From Acidobacteriota bacterium (lineage in GTDB: Bacteria > Acidobacteriota > Terriglobia > UBA7540): DNA of 59,657 nucleotides. The position numbers and the translations under genes were made by a program. The DNA is taken from positions 1-59,657 of the forward strand of contig QHZN01000055.1 of assembly GCA_003225365.1 (NCBI GenBank), written 5' to 3'. Under the pieces are notes generated by a model that saw only the letters and a list, made by a program, of their open reading frames with translations, was not told where the DNA came from and ran no database searches. Numbering within the stretch: the stretch's first letter is position 1; each line of letters opens with the position of its first letter. Below, piece after piece: positions 24,747 to 32,615 of this stretch.

Positions 24747-26137
24747 GCCCCGACGCGGCCCAAAACCTCATCCACCTGACTTACCTCGTCGCGGTCGCCC
24801 TGTTCATCCTGGCGCTCAAATGGCTGAGTTCGCCTGCGACGGCGCGCCATGGAGTGCTCGGGGGCGAAATCGGCGCGGCGCTGGCCGTTGTCGCCACGCT
24901 CGCGGGCGCCGAAGTCATCGAGTACAAATGGGTGGTGGCGGCGCTCGTGGCCGGAGCTGTGGTGGGAGTGCCGCTCGGCCTCGTCCCCATGACCGCCGTG
25001 CCGCAACGGACCGCGCTCAGCCATGCCTTTGGCGCGTTGGCGGCGGCGCTGGTCGGAAGCGCCGAATACTACGCGCGCCTTCCCAACGTCTCGCGGTTTG
25101 GGATGGCGGAAATTGCGCTGGAGGTCATCATCGGCTCGCTCACGCTGACTGGCAGTATGATCGCCGCCGGGAAGCTCCAGGAGATCCTCCCGCAGCGGCC
25201 CATAACATTTCGGGGGCAGAACCTTGTCAGCCTATCGGTGCTGGGCGCGGCCGTGGCCATCGCCGTCGCGCTGGTCGTCCACCCTGAGAACACGCAGCTC
25301 TTCCCGGTCATGGTGGCCGTGGCGCTGCTTTTCGGCGCCCTGCTGGTCACCCCGATCGGCGGGGCGGACATGCCGACCGTGATTTCGCTCTTGAACTCCT
25401 ACGCCGGGCTCTCGGCCGCGCTGCTCGGGTTCGTCTTGAACAGCAAGGTCTTGGTGGTGGCCGGCGCGCTGGACGGCTCTTCGGGTTTCATCCTGTCGGT
25501 GATCATGTGTCGCGCGATGAACCGCTCCTTCACCAACGTCATGTTCGGCGCCTTTGGTCAGGTCGAGGCGACGGCGGCCGCGGCCGAGGAGAAGCGCCCC
25601 GTCCGGTCCGCAACGCCTGAGGAAGCGGCTGCAATTCTGGCCTCCGCCTCAAAAGTGATCATCGTACCGGGCTACGGCATGGCGGTGGCCCAGGCGCAGC
25701 ACAAAGTCCGCGAGCTCTACGACGCAATGACTAAACGCGGCGTAGACGTGAAATTCGGCATCCACCCCGTGGCGGGGCGCATGCCGGGGCACATGAACGT
25801 GCTGCTCGCCGAAGCGGATATCCCCTACGACAAGCTGCTCGATATGGAGACGGTGAACGGAGAGTTCCCCGAGACCGACGTGGCCTTGGTCATCGGCGCG
25901 AACGACGTCACCAATCCTGCCGCGCGGCTCGACCGCTCGAGCCCCATCTACGGCATGCCCATCCTCGACGTGGATAAGGCGCGCACCGCCATGGTCATCA
26001 AGCGCAGCTTGAACCCGGGTTTCGCCGGCATTGATAACCCGCTCTATTACCTCGACAAGACGTTGATGCTCTTTGGCGACGCTAAGGCGTTCGTCGCCGG
26101 CATCGTGCACGAACTCGGCGGGCACGGGCATCCGTAA
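24743..26137 (+). CDS. pntB: NAD(P) transhydrogenase subunit beta
   Basis: 464 residues. The first 270 residues hold about nine membrane helices of domain II, and the C-terminal 180 residues hold the NADP(H)-binding domain III. Domain III signatures: VIIVPGYGMAVAQAQHKV, KFGIHPVAGRMPGHMNVLLA, ETDVALVIGANDVTNPAA, and the closing NPLYYLDKTLMLFGDAK. Full length. Third gene of the operon, coupled to the previous by a four-base overlap. Confidence 0.95.
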   Translation: MSPDAAQNLIHLTYLVAVALFILALKWLSSPATARHGVLGGEIGAALAVVATLAGAEVIEYKWVVAALVAGAVVGVPLGLVPMTAVPQRTALSHAFGALAAALVGSAEYYARLPNVSRFGMAEIALEVIIGSLTLTGSMIAAGKLQEILPQRPITFRGQNLVSLSVLGAAVAIAVALVVHPENTQLFPVMVAVALLFGALLVTPIGGADMPTVISLLNSYAGLSAALLGFVLNSKVLVVAGALDGSSGFILSVIMCRAMNRSFTNVMFGAFGQVEATAAAAEEKRPVRSATPEEAAAILASASKVIIVPGYGMAVAQAQHKVRELYDAMTKRGVDVKFGIHPVAGRMPGHMNVLLAEADIPYDKLLDMETVNGEFPETDVALVIGANDVTNPAARLDRSSPIYGMPILDVDKARTAMVIKRSLNPGFAGIDNPLYYLDKTLMLFGDAKAFVAGIVHELGGHGHP

Positions 26138-26211
26138 CGGCCCCGGGGAATTGGAAAGCGGACCAACTGCGCGAGGCCGCCCGGGCCAAGCCGCAGGTAG
26201 GGAGGAGGAAA

Positions 26212-26418
26212 ATGAAGCAGGCCCTGCTGGTTCCTTTGTTCTTTCCTCTCGCGGCATTCTGCTCCGTATGGCTCAGTCGCGCAATGACGATGGTCTCCGC
26301 CGTAATTGCGTGCTCTGGCGTCTTCCTCCCATACTCCCGGCGGGCGACTGGCGTGTGGGTAGCATGTGGGAGTCTGATGCTAGCCCTCCTCTGGATGTTC
26401 GACGTCGTGGTGGCGTGA
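26212..26418 (+). CDS. Small two-helix membrane protein, unknown
   Basis: 68 residues preceded by a strong GGAGGAGG four bases before the ATG. Two hydrophobic segments (ALLVPLFFPLAAFCSVWL, and ATGVWVACGSLMLALLWMFD). No family recognised. Good ribosome binding and hydrophobic composition support a real gene, but the frame is short and could be chance. It lies 75 bases behind pntB, so it may be cotranscribed. Confidence 0.4.
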   Translation: MKQALLVPLFFPLAAFCSVWLSRAMTMVSAVIACSGVFLPYSRRATGVWVACGSLMLALLWMFDVVVA

Positions 26419-26445
26419 CAAGCTCGCCGCGACGCCACAGAGCCA

Positions 26446-26502
26446 CGGTCAGTTTTTTTCTGACCGAGGCTGGCGCAGACCCCGCAGGCGCGGGGTCTGC
26501 GC
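26446..26502. repeat. Double hairpin with T7 loop and CGCAGAC-family stem
   Basis: First hairpin: CGGTCAG, seven T, CTGACCG. Second hairpin: GCGCAGACCCCGC, AGGC, GCGGGGTCTGCGC, a perfect 13-bp stem. The two are seven bases apart. The second shares CTGGCGCAGAC with the repeats at 13791-14671. They could terminate the pnt transcript in either direction. Confidence 0.6.
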
Positions 26503-26587
26503 AAGTCAGTTCCGTAGCCAGCTTCCGCCATTCAGCTTGCCGGCGATCTCACTCTCGACGGTCTGACCGGAGGTTATACTATCCGCG

Positions 26588-26752
26588 GTGCCTGTTTACC
26601 ATCGCCACTTCGAACCCGGGCAATCGCAGTTTATCACCGCAAGCACTTACCGCCGAGTCCGGCGGTTTGATCCCAACCGATTCCTCTCGAGAACAGCACG
26701 GCAAGATATGACCAGATTGACTTGTCAGCGTGTGATTTATAAGTTACAATGA
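26588..26752 (+). pseudogene. Remnant of an IS200-like / REP-associated (RAYT-type) transposase
   Basis: A 54-residue frame from GTG with GGAGG 12 bases upstream. The N-terminus VYHRHFEPGQSQFITASTYR matches the start of the Y1-type transposases that I remember as frequent in Acidobacteriota (YHRHFEPGQLQFITxSTYRR). After about residue 30 the sequence diverges and stops, and the HUH and catalytic Tyr regions are absent, so it cannot be active. It lies 23 bases from a MITE-like element, which makes it the only trace of a possible mobiliser in the window. Confidence 0.6.
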
Positions 26753-26774
26753 AAAACGTAATGGGGATTCACCA

Positions 26775-27007
26775 CTAGCAGGCCGATCAAAAGCACGCCG
26801 ACATGTCATGCTGAGCCCCATTCGCTTCGCTCAGGGCAGGCTCTTCGCTTGTCATTCTGAGCGCAGCGAAGAATCCCTTTCATTCCACGCTCAGGGTAGA
26901 CTCCGAGAAGCATCTCGCACTGGCTTGAAATCAATAAGATAGATTCTTCTCCGGCAGCCGCCGGATCAGAATGACAACGTTAAGACAATTTTTCATCAGC
27001 CTCCTAG
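26775..27007. repeat. MITE-like element, copy 5 (233 bp)
   Basis: The left end CTAGCAGGCCGATCAAAAGC and right end TTTTTCATCAGCCTCCTAG are imperfect inverted repeats of the standard end. The interior shares TCATGCTGAGCC, GGGCAGGCTCTTCGCTTGTC, TCAGGGTAGACTCCGAGAAG and AAGACAATTTTT with copies 1 and 11. Confidence 0.85.
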
Positions 27008-27062
27008 AAATTGACCGGGCGCTGGGACACCTCAGAGATTATAAAGAAAGGAGCGAAATCTC

Positions 27063-27281
27063 ATGAAACGTAAGGCCAGCAGCTCCCACGACGAGGCCAT
27101 AGTTCGGCGGCTTCGGAAGGACTGGGATTTTGCCGCCGAGTACCTCAAAGCGGCATTGGAAGATAAGGCAATTGGGCTCAGACTCACCGTCGAAGCCGCT
27201 CAATATATCACGGCAGAGGGGCTGGCGCAGGAAACTGGGAAGAGGGGGAGTGATGGCGACACTTGGACTGGTCGAATATGA
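27063..27281 (+). pseudogene. Internally deleted HI1420-family antitoxin
   Basis: 72 residues as the frame stands. Residues 1-34 (SSHDEAIVRRLRKDWDFAAE then YLKAALED) match the N-terminus of the putative addiction-module antidotes (HigA-like, HI1420 family). The next residues KAIGLRLTVEAA match the very end of the same family (last strand after the helix-turn-helix). About 45 residues, including the whole DNA-binding helix-turn-helix, are missing at about position 27165 without loss of frame. Residues after EAAQ are run-on. No matching toxin gene is next to it. Confidence 0.65.
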
Positions 27282-27657
27282 AGCTGCAAGTCCTGAAGTC
27301 AGGGCAATATACGATGACATAATGGCGACGCGGAAGACGGATTGGATCAACAATTTCTGGAAGGCCATCGCACGCGACCCGGGCCTGCTCCGGAGGACTT
27401 GGGAGAGCGTGAAAGAAGTGATGTCCGCCGGCGCGCTCGACGCGCTGACCAAGGAGATGGTTTACCTTGCCGTCAGCGTGACCAACCAATGCGCTTATTG
27501 CATCGCCTCGCATACGGCGGCGGCTCGGAAAGCGGGCATGACGGACGCGATGTTTTCCGAATTGATGGCGGTGGTCGGGATGGCGAATGAATCGAACCGC
27601 CTGGCCAGCGGCTTTCAAGTGGAAATAGACGCGCAGTTTAAGACATCGGGTGATTGA
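27253..27657 (+). CDS. Carboxymuconolactone decarboxylase/AhpD-like protein
   Basis: 134 residues from the ATG at 27253 (GGGGGA upstream). The helical AhpD-type core contains the redox pair in NQCAYCIASHTAAARKAGM: CxxC followed by the His of the family, near residues 77-84. Members act as alkylhydroperoxidase-like peroxidases or related enzymes. The start codon overlaps the tail of the broken antitoxin frame, a by-product of that frame running on. Confidence 0.85.
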   Translation: MATLGLVEYEAASPEVRAIYDDIMATRKTDWINNFWKAIARDPGLLRRTWESVKEVMSAGALDALTKEMVYLAVSVTNQCAYCIASHTAAARKAGMTDAMFSELMAVVGMANESNRLASGFQVEIDAQFKTSGD

Positions 27658-27818
27658 GTGATCGGGCGATCGAGTCATTGAGCGCTTGAGAGATTGCCTG
27701 ATTGAGTGATTTTCCGATTTAGCAATTGAAGGTTTTCAATGGCCCTATCCAACCGCTTCTTCCGTTCACTCAATCGCCAGATGATCCGATCGCCCGATCG
27801 CTCAATCACCAAATTTCG
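27658..27818. repeat. Degenerate GATTGAGTGAT tract with inverted arms
   Basis: Units such as GATTGAGTGATCGGGCGATC, GAGTCATTGAG and GATTGAGTGATT occupy 27650-27725; reverse-complement units (CACTCAATCGCC, GATCGCCCGATCGCTCAATC) occupy 27766-27812. The two arms can pair. It separates convergent genes and has no coding content. Confidence 0.55.
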
Positions 27819-30320
27819 TCATTCGCAGCGAAGTGCGGTCATGGGGTCGACTTTCGTCGCCCTCCGCGCCGGCAGGTAGCCCGCGAGAGCTGCAACCACC
27901 AGCAAGATGAGAGGCGCGGTCAGGATAATTGCGGGGTCGCTCGGGCTAAGTCCGAAAAGCATGCTCGAGACCAGGCGACTGCCCGCGAGTGTGGCGGGCA
28001 CCCCGATGGCAATGCCAAGCCCCACGAGCCCGAGGACCTCCCGCACCACCAGCCACAGGACACTTGCGCGCCCCGCGCCGAGTGCCATGCGAATCCCGAT
28101 TTCGTTGGTTCGCCGAGCGACGGCGTAGGACGTGAGCCCGTAAATCCCGATGCACACGAGGAAGAGGGCGAGCATTCCGAAGAAGGCGGAAAGTTGCGCG
28201 ATGATCCTTTGACTTACCATTGACCCCTCCACCTGCGCGGCCAGGGTCGAAACACCGGAAATGGGCAGGTTGGGATTGACCTCCCGGATGGCTCGCCGGA
28301 CCTCCGGAACGATTGTTTCGAGGTTGCCTGAGAAGCGGGCCTCGAAATCGCCGAGATACTGATTGTGTTGCGTGTAGGGAAGGTAATCCGCCGGCCGAGC
28401 GTTCTCGTTGAGGCGTTCGTATTTGGTGTCCTTCACCACTCCGATCACCTCGATGCCGTTCGGAGAAGAAGGATTATTGATGCGGAATCGGCGGCCAATG
28501 GGCGAGCCGGGCGGAAACAGCCGCCGTGCCATGGTTTCATTGATGACGGCGACCTTGGGCGAACTCGCCGTATCTTGAGGCCCGAAGGTGCGCCCTGCCA
28601 CGACGGGAATCCCCATGGTCGCGAAGTAGCCCATGCCCACCACGTTGTGCCATACTTCTGGTTTGATTCCCGGCTGCGCGTAACCTTCAACCGTAACTTG
28701 GTCGGTCCACGAGCCTTCGTTGAAGGTAAAGAATGAAAAGCTCGCCGCGCGCACGCCGGGGAGCGCGGCCACGCGCTGCTCGATTTGCTGGTAAAGGTCG
28801 GCTAGACGCGCGTCCTCTTTGTAGCCCACCGAAGCCGCGTCAATTTGCAGGCGAAGCACGTTCTGCTTGTTGAAGCCCGTATCCACGTTGGTCAGATTAA
28901 CGAGGCTGCGCAAAAACAGTCCCGCGCCGACCAGCAGCACCAGCGAGAACACGACTTGAGAAACGACGAGGGCTTTCGCGAGCTTGCTCCGCGTTTCGGC
29001 GCCTTGAGGCCCCCTTCCTTCCTTGAGGGCGTTTGTGAGCTCGAGCCGCGTGGCGCGAAGGGCCGGCGCTGTTCCAAACAGGATTGCCGTGAAGAGCGAG
29101 ACCCCGAGTGTGAAGCTCAGCACGCGCGCGTCGATTGCGACGTCGAGCGGAAGCGGCTGATCTCCTCCGGAAACCATCGCCAGCAGCAGGTGGCTGGCCC
29201 AGGATGCGAACGCCATCCCAAGCCCCCCGCCAAATATCGCCAGCAGGAGACTCTCGGTCAGCAATTGGCGGACCAGCCGCGGTCTCCCGGCGCCCAGCGC
29301 CTGCCGCAAGGCGAGCTCGCGGTTCCGCGTCGTTGAGCGCGCCAGCAGGAGGTTCGCGATGTTGGCGCAGGCGATGAGCAGCACCAAGCCGACGACCGCC
29401 ATTAGGATGATTAAAGGCTTCGAGAACTGGCGCCGGAGTTGGGACAGCCCGGTGGCCAGTGAGGTCAGTTCAATTCGGGCGTGCTGAATGTCGTCCAGTT
29501 GCTTCTTCGAAGGCTGTGAACCGGCGTAGTCGCGGAGGGCCTGCTTGTATATCAAGTTGACGTTGGCGCTCGCTTGCTCGACGCGCACTCCGGGTCTAAG
29601 CCGCGCGATCACGTACAGCGATTGGAAGAACTTGTCGTCGAGGCCGTTCCACCCCGGGGAGATTTGTTTTTCCATCGCCAGGGGTATCCACAAATCCGGC
29701 GACTCGCCTACCGTGGTGCCGAAGAACTCCGGCGGAGCCACGCCAATGACCGTATAGACGGTAGATCCGATAGTCAGTTTCTTGCCGACGACGGAAGGAT
29801 CGCGCCCGAACCTTCGCTTCCACCAGGAGTAGCTGGCCACCGCGACGGAACCGCCGCCCGGCGTCTGATCGTCCGCATCCGTAATCGTGCGGCCCAAGAC
29901 AGGGTTTACCCCTAGGACTGAGAAATAGGTGCCGGAAATCAAGTCGCCGTTTATCTCTTCGATGCTGCCCTTTGATTCCACCGTGCCATGAGTGCGAAAC
30001 GGTATGCTCTGTATCGCAGCCACTCCGGAAAAGACTTGGTTCTGCTTCTCAACCTGGCGATAAAACGGATAGGAGAAAAGTTGCCAGTCCGAATCCGGGA
30101 AGTCGTTGGTAGAGCCGCCCCATCGCCCCTCGCCGAAAAGAACCAGCCGACCGGGCTCTTCGACCGGCAGTGCCCTGAGCATGACCGCGTCCATCAGGCT
30201 GAAAATTGCAGTGTTGGCGCCAATTCCGAGCGCCAGTGAAAGCACTGCAACGATCGTGAGCCCTGGACTTCTCGCGAGCATCCGCAGGCCGTACCGAACG
30301 TCATGAAGGAAGCTACCCAT
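27819..30320 (-). CDS. MacB/FtsX-type ABC permease (duplicated orphan permease family)
   Basis: 833 residues from the ATG at 30320 (SFLHDVRYGLRMLARSPG). Layout: helix 1 (LTIVAVLSLALGIGANTAIF), periplasmic MacB_PCD domain, FtsX block of three helices (LIILMAVVGLVLLIACANIA), a further helix, second periplasmic domain, second FtsX block (ALFLVCIGIYGLTSYAVARR) and a final helix. Two permease units in one chain without an ATPase next door is the ADOP pattern, abundant in Acidobacteriota. The role is probably macrolide/peptide or lipid export, and the partner ATPase must be encoded elsewhere. Confidence 0.88.
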   Translation of the reverse strand: MGSFLHDVRYGLRMLARSPGLTIVAVLSLALGIGANTAIFSLMDAVMLRALPVEEPGRLVLFGEGRWGGSTNDFPDSDWQLFSYPFYRQVEKQNQVFSGVAAIQSIPFRTHGTVESKGSIEEINGDLISGTYFSVLGVNPVLGRTITDADDQTPGGGSVAVASYSWWKRRFGRDPSVVGKKLTIGSTVYTVIGVAPPEFFGTTVGESPDLWIPLAMEKQISPGWNGLDDKFFQSLYVIARLRPGVRVEQASANVNLIYKQALRDYAGSQPSKKQLDDIQHARIELTSLATGLSQLRRQFSKPLIILMAVVGLVLLIACANIANLLLARSTTRNRELALRQALGAGRPRLVRQLLTESLLLAIFGGGLGMAFASWASHLLLAMVSGGDQPLPLDVAIDARVLSFTLGVSLFTAILFGTAPALRATRLELTNALKEGRGPQGAETRSKLAKALVVSQVVFSLVLLVGAGLFLRSLVNLTNVDTGFNKQNVLRLQIDAASVGYKEDARLADLYQQIEQRVAALPGVRAASFSFFTFNEGSWTDQVTVEGYAQPGIKPEVWHNVVGMGYFATMGIPVVAGRTFGPQDTASSPKVAVINETMARRLFPPGSPIGRRFRINNPSSPNGIEVIGVVKDTKYERLNENARPADYLPYTQHNQYLGDFEARFSGNLETIVPEVRRAIREVNPNLPISGVSTLAAQVEGSMVSQRIIAQLSAFFGMLALFLVCIGIYGLTSYAVARRTNEIGIRMALGAGRASVLWLVVREVLGLVGLGIAIGVPATLAGSRLVSSMLFGLSPSDPAIILTAPLILLVVAALAGYLPARRATKVDPMTALRCE

Positions 30321-30527
30321 AGGACGAACCTGACCCTTCGACAGGATGTAACTCGCAATTAGTCCAATCAAGACCCTTCGGATGAAACTAGCAAGACACT
30401 TGCCATGACCTCTCCCGAGTACAACTGATTGAAGCTAAAGTGTTAATTTGAGATCCGCACCACCTGAGGCAAGACTCAGATGCCCACTTTCGGTATTTGC
30501 CTGTTCGAGCCCGAACACTCGGCAGGC

Positions 30528-30656
30528 TGATAAAAAAAACCTTTGCAGGGGTCGTAGAGGCCGCCTTTAGGCGGGCATCTCGTTGAATCTATAGTGCCGG
30601 GCTAAAGCTCGCCGCTACACAAGACCTCAAACCTGGGGTTTTTCAATAGCCTGCGA
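30528..30656. repeat. MITE-like element, copy 6: standard ends, different interior
   Basis: The ends CTCGGCAGGCTGATAAAAAA and GGTTTTTCAATAGCCTGCGAG are of the usual type, but the interior lacks the CATTCTGAGC modules. Instead it carries two small hairpin blocks, GTAGAGGCCGCCTTTAGGCGG and GCCGGGCTAAAGCTCGCC plus GCTACA. It lies in the 470-base gap 30321-30791, which otherwise holds only divergent leaders. Confidence 0.7.
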
Positions 30657-30791
30657 GAAGCGCGGCCGCCAAGGTGTGCCGCATTTCACGGGCGCACAAT
30701 TATGTGGCGACTGACACTTGCGTCGGGCCGGTCCCTGCGACTATGCTTGGCCGGACTTTCGACCGTTGGCAATCCCCATTGCGAGGTGAAC

Positions 30792-32129
30792 ATGGCGATT
30801 TCGCTGCCCGGCTACGTCACGGCTTCGGTGCCGAATCCTGCGGAAAAGCGCGCTGCCTGGTACAAGAACACCGCGCCATCCTATGCCGGAATTTTTCTCT
30901 GGGTGGCGTTCTATTTGGGACTCGCCGGACCAACGATCAGCCAAGCGAGCCTCGGCGTGTGCATTTTAGGTCTGGTGGTGGCCGGCCTCGTTTGCTTCGG
31001 CCTTTATTACTACGCGCCGGCGATGCTCGGCATGCAGACGGGGCGGCCGCTCTATGTGGTCGGCACCTCCACCTTTGGGACAACGGGCGGCTACGTGATG
31101 CCCGGCCTGCTGATGGGGCTGCTGCAAATTGGCTGGTTTTCGGTGGCCACTTTCTTTGCTGCGGACTTCATCATGAAAGGCCTCAATGCCCAGTCGCGAC
31201 CGTTGCGAATCGCGATCTGCTTGGTGTGGGCTTACGTGCTCGCCGGGATCGCGATCAAGGGGATACAGTACGTCGCACGCGTCGCGCAATTTCTGAACTG
31301 GGTGCCTCTGATCATGATCCTCATCGTGCTCTGGGCCAACAAGGATGGAATTTCGTCGTACGCGCCGGAACAGAGCGACTCCTGGGGCGGGTTCGTCACC
31401 ATCCTTGGGATGGTCATCGGATTCTTCGCCACGGCCGGGGCCGCGGGCGCCGATTTTGGGATGAACAACCGCAGCCGGCGTGACATCGTGCTCGGCGGGC
31501 TGACGGGCATTACGCTGGCGATTGTCATTGCCGGCGGGCTGCCGCTGCTTTCAGTGGCGGGCCACCTGGGTGCCGCCGAGGGGCCGCGGGACCCGGCGGC
31601 CTACGACTATGCAAAAGCCATCGCCTCCGCCGGAAGCCTCGCGCCGGTAATGTTCTTCCTCTTCGCCGCCGCATCGCTCGCGCCCACATGCTTTTGCACC
31701 TACATCGCGTCCACCAGCTTCGCGACCATGCTGCCGAAGATTCCCAAAACCCTCTCGACAATGACGGCCGTAACGCTTGGAGCGATTCTCGCGGTGACCG
31801 GCGTCGCCCAGAACCTAATCGGATTCTTCACCATCGTCGGAGCGTCGTTTGGCCCCATTTGCGGCGCCATGGCGGCCGACTATTTTCTGTCAGGGGGAAA
31901 ATGGCCGGGGCCCCGAGCTGGAATCAACTGGGCCGGCTATGTGGCCTGGGCCGTGGGATTCTTCATCGGCATCCTCGATAAAATTCCCGGCGCCCCTGAG
32001 GGCGTTGTCAAAGCGCTCAGGCCGGAAGTGCTCAGCTCGTTTTTCGCAGGATTTATTGTTTACTTTTTACTCGCGAAAATGGGACTCGAACCCCCGCTCG
32101 TGCCGCTGGAAAGCGGCGTCAAGAAATGA
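30792..32129 (+). CDS. NCS1-family nucleobase:cation symporter (cytosine/purine permease-like)
   Basis: 445 residues from the ATG at 30792 (GAGGTGAAC upstream). Twelve predicted hydrophobic helices. The start NPAEKRAAWYKNTAPSYAGI followed by FLWVAFYLG is typical of CodB-like transporters; later signs are GYVMPGLLMGLLQIGWFSV and the helix 10 stretch FFTIVGASFGPICGAMAADY with the conserved Asp. It would import cytosine or another purine/pyrimidine with Na+ or H+. No catabolic gene is adjacent, so the substrate is open. Confidence 0.85.
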   Translation: MAISLPGYVTASVPNPAEKRAAWYKNTAPSYAGIFLWVAFYLGLAGPTISQASLGVCILGLVVAGLVCFGLYYYAPAMLGMQTGRPLYVVGTSTFGTTGGYVMPGLLMGLLQIGWFSVATFFAADFIMKGLNAQSRPLRIAICLVWAYVLAGIAIKGIQYVARVAQFLNWVPLIMILIVLWANKDGISSYAPEQSDSWGGFVTILGMVIGFFATAGAAGADFGMNNRSRRDIVLGGLTGITLAIVIAGGLPLLSVAGHLGAAEGPRDPAAYDYAKAIASAGSLAPVMFFLFAAASLAPTCFCTYIASTSFATMLPKIPKTLSTMTAVTLGAILAVTGVAQNLIGFFTIVGASFGPICGAMAADYFLSGGKWPGPRAGINWAGYVAWAVGFFIGILDKIPGAPEGVVKALRPEVLSSFFAGFIVYFLLAKMGLEPPLVPLESGVKK

Positions 32130-32142
32130 AGGCTCGCCTCGA

Positions 32143-32252
32143 ACGTCATTCCCGCCCGTGTCTTTCCCGCGCAAGCGGGAATCCACGCGACTGAAGAAGT
32201 GGGCCCCCGCTTTCGTCCTTCGACTTCGCTCAGGACCCTGAGCTTGCCGAAG
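32143..32252. repeat. Short palindromic repeats ATTCCCGC..GCGGGAATCC and CCTTCG..CGAAGG
   Basis: ATTCCCGCCCGTGTCTTTCC then CGCGCAAGCGGGAATCC forms a hairpin with a split loop. It is followed by CCTTCGACTTCGCTCAGG and CCTGAGCTTGCCGAAGG. Both are short repeat modules also seen at 45074-45167 and inside the MITE-like elements. Confidence 0.6.
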
Positions 32253-32293
32253 GGCGGGGGCGAGGATAGAGGCAAAGGGCGAGACACTCCTTC

Positions 32294-32356
32294 CGTCCCG
32301 TCCGGCCAAGCCGCCCCTACTGCGCCCGCCGCCTTGATGAATTCCCTTCGCTTCAT
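32294..32356 (-). pseudogene. Orphan Tat signal fragment
   Basis: Minus-strand start with GGAGGTTGA before ATG, encoding MKRREFIKAAGAVGAAW, a clear Tat signal of the type used by exported Acidobacteriota enzymes. After about residue 18 the frame passes into repeat sequence (SEVEGRKRGPTSS, encoded by the CCTTCG modules) and into the 3' end of the NCS1 gene on the other strand. The mature enzyme is gone; this is the severed start of a gene. Confidence 0.45.
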
Positions 32357-32380
32357 TCAACCTCCAGCGCGGGATAGTAA

Positions 32381-32615
32381 CTGGATCGCGAAAAACTCTT
32401 GCGCGGTTGTCATCCTGAGCCCCTTCGCTCTGGTCAGGGCAGGCTCTTCGCTTGTTATTCTGAGCGAAGCGAAGAATCCCGGCATTTCAGCTCAGGGTAA
32501 ACTCCGCGAAGGATCTGCTCTGCGACAAATCAATAACCAAGCAGATTCTTCGTCATCCCGATGAATCGGGACTCCTCAGAATGACATCGCGCGGGAGTTT
32601 TTCCCCGCTCTGCTA
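32381..32615. repeat. MITE-like element, copy 7 (235 bp)
   Basis: Ends are diverged (GATCGCGAAAAACTCTTGCG and CGGGAGTTTTTCCCCGCTC). The interior has all standard modules, including TTATTCTGAGCGAAGCGAAG, TCAGGGTAAACTCCGCGAAG, CCCGATGAATCGGG and CAGAATGACAT. Its last bases are the CTA that reads as the TAG stop codon of the minus-strand gene to its right. Confidence 0.75.
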
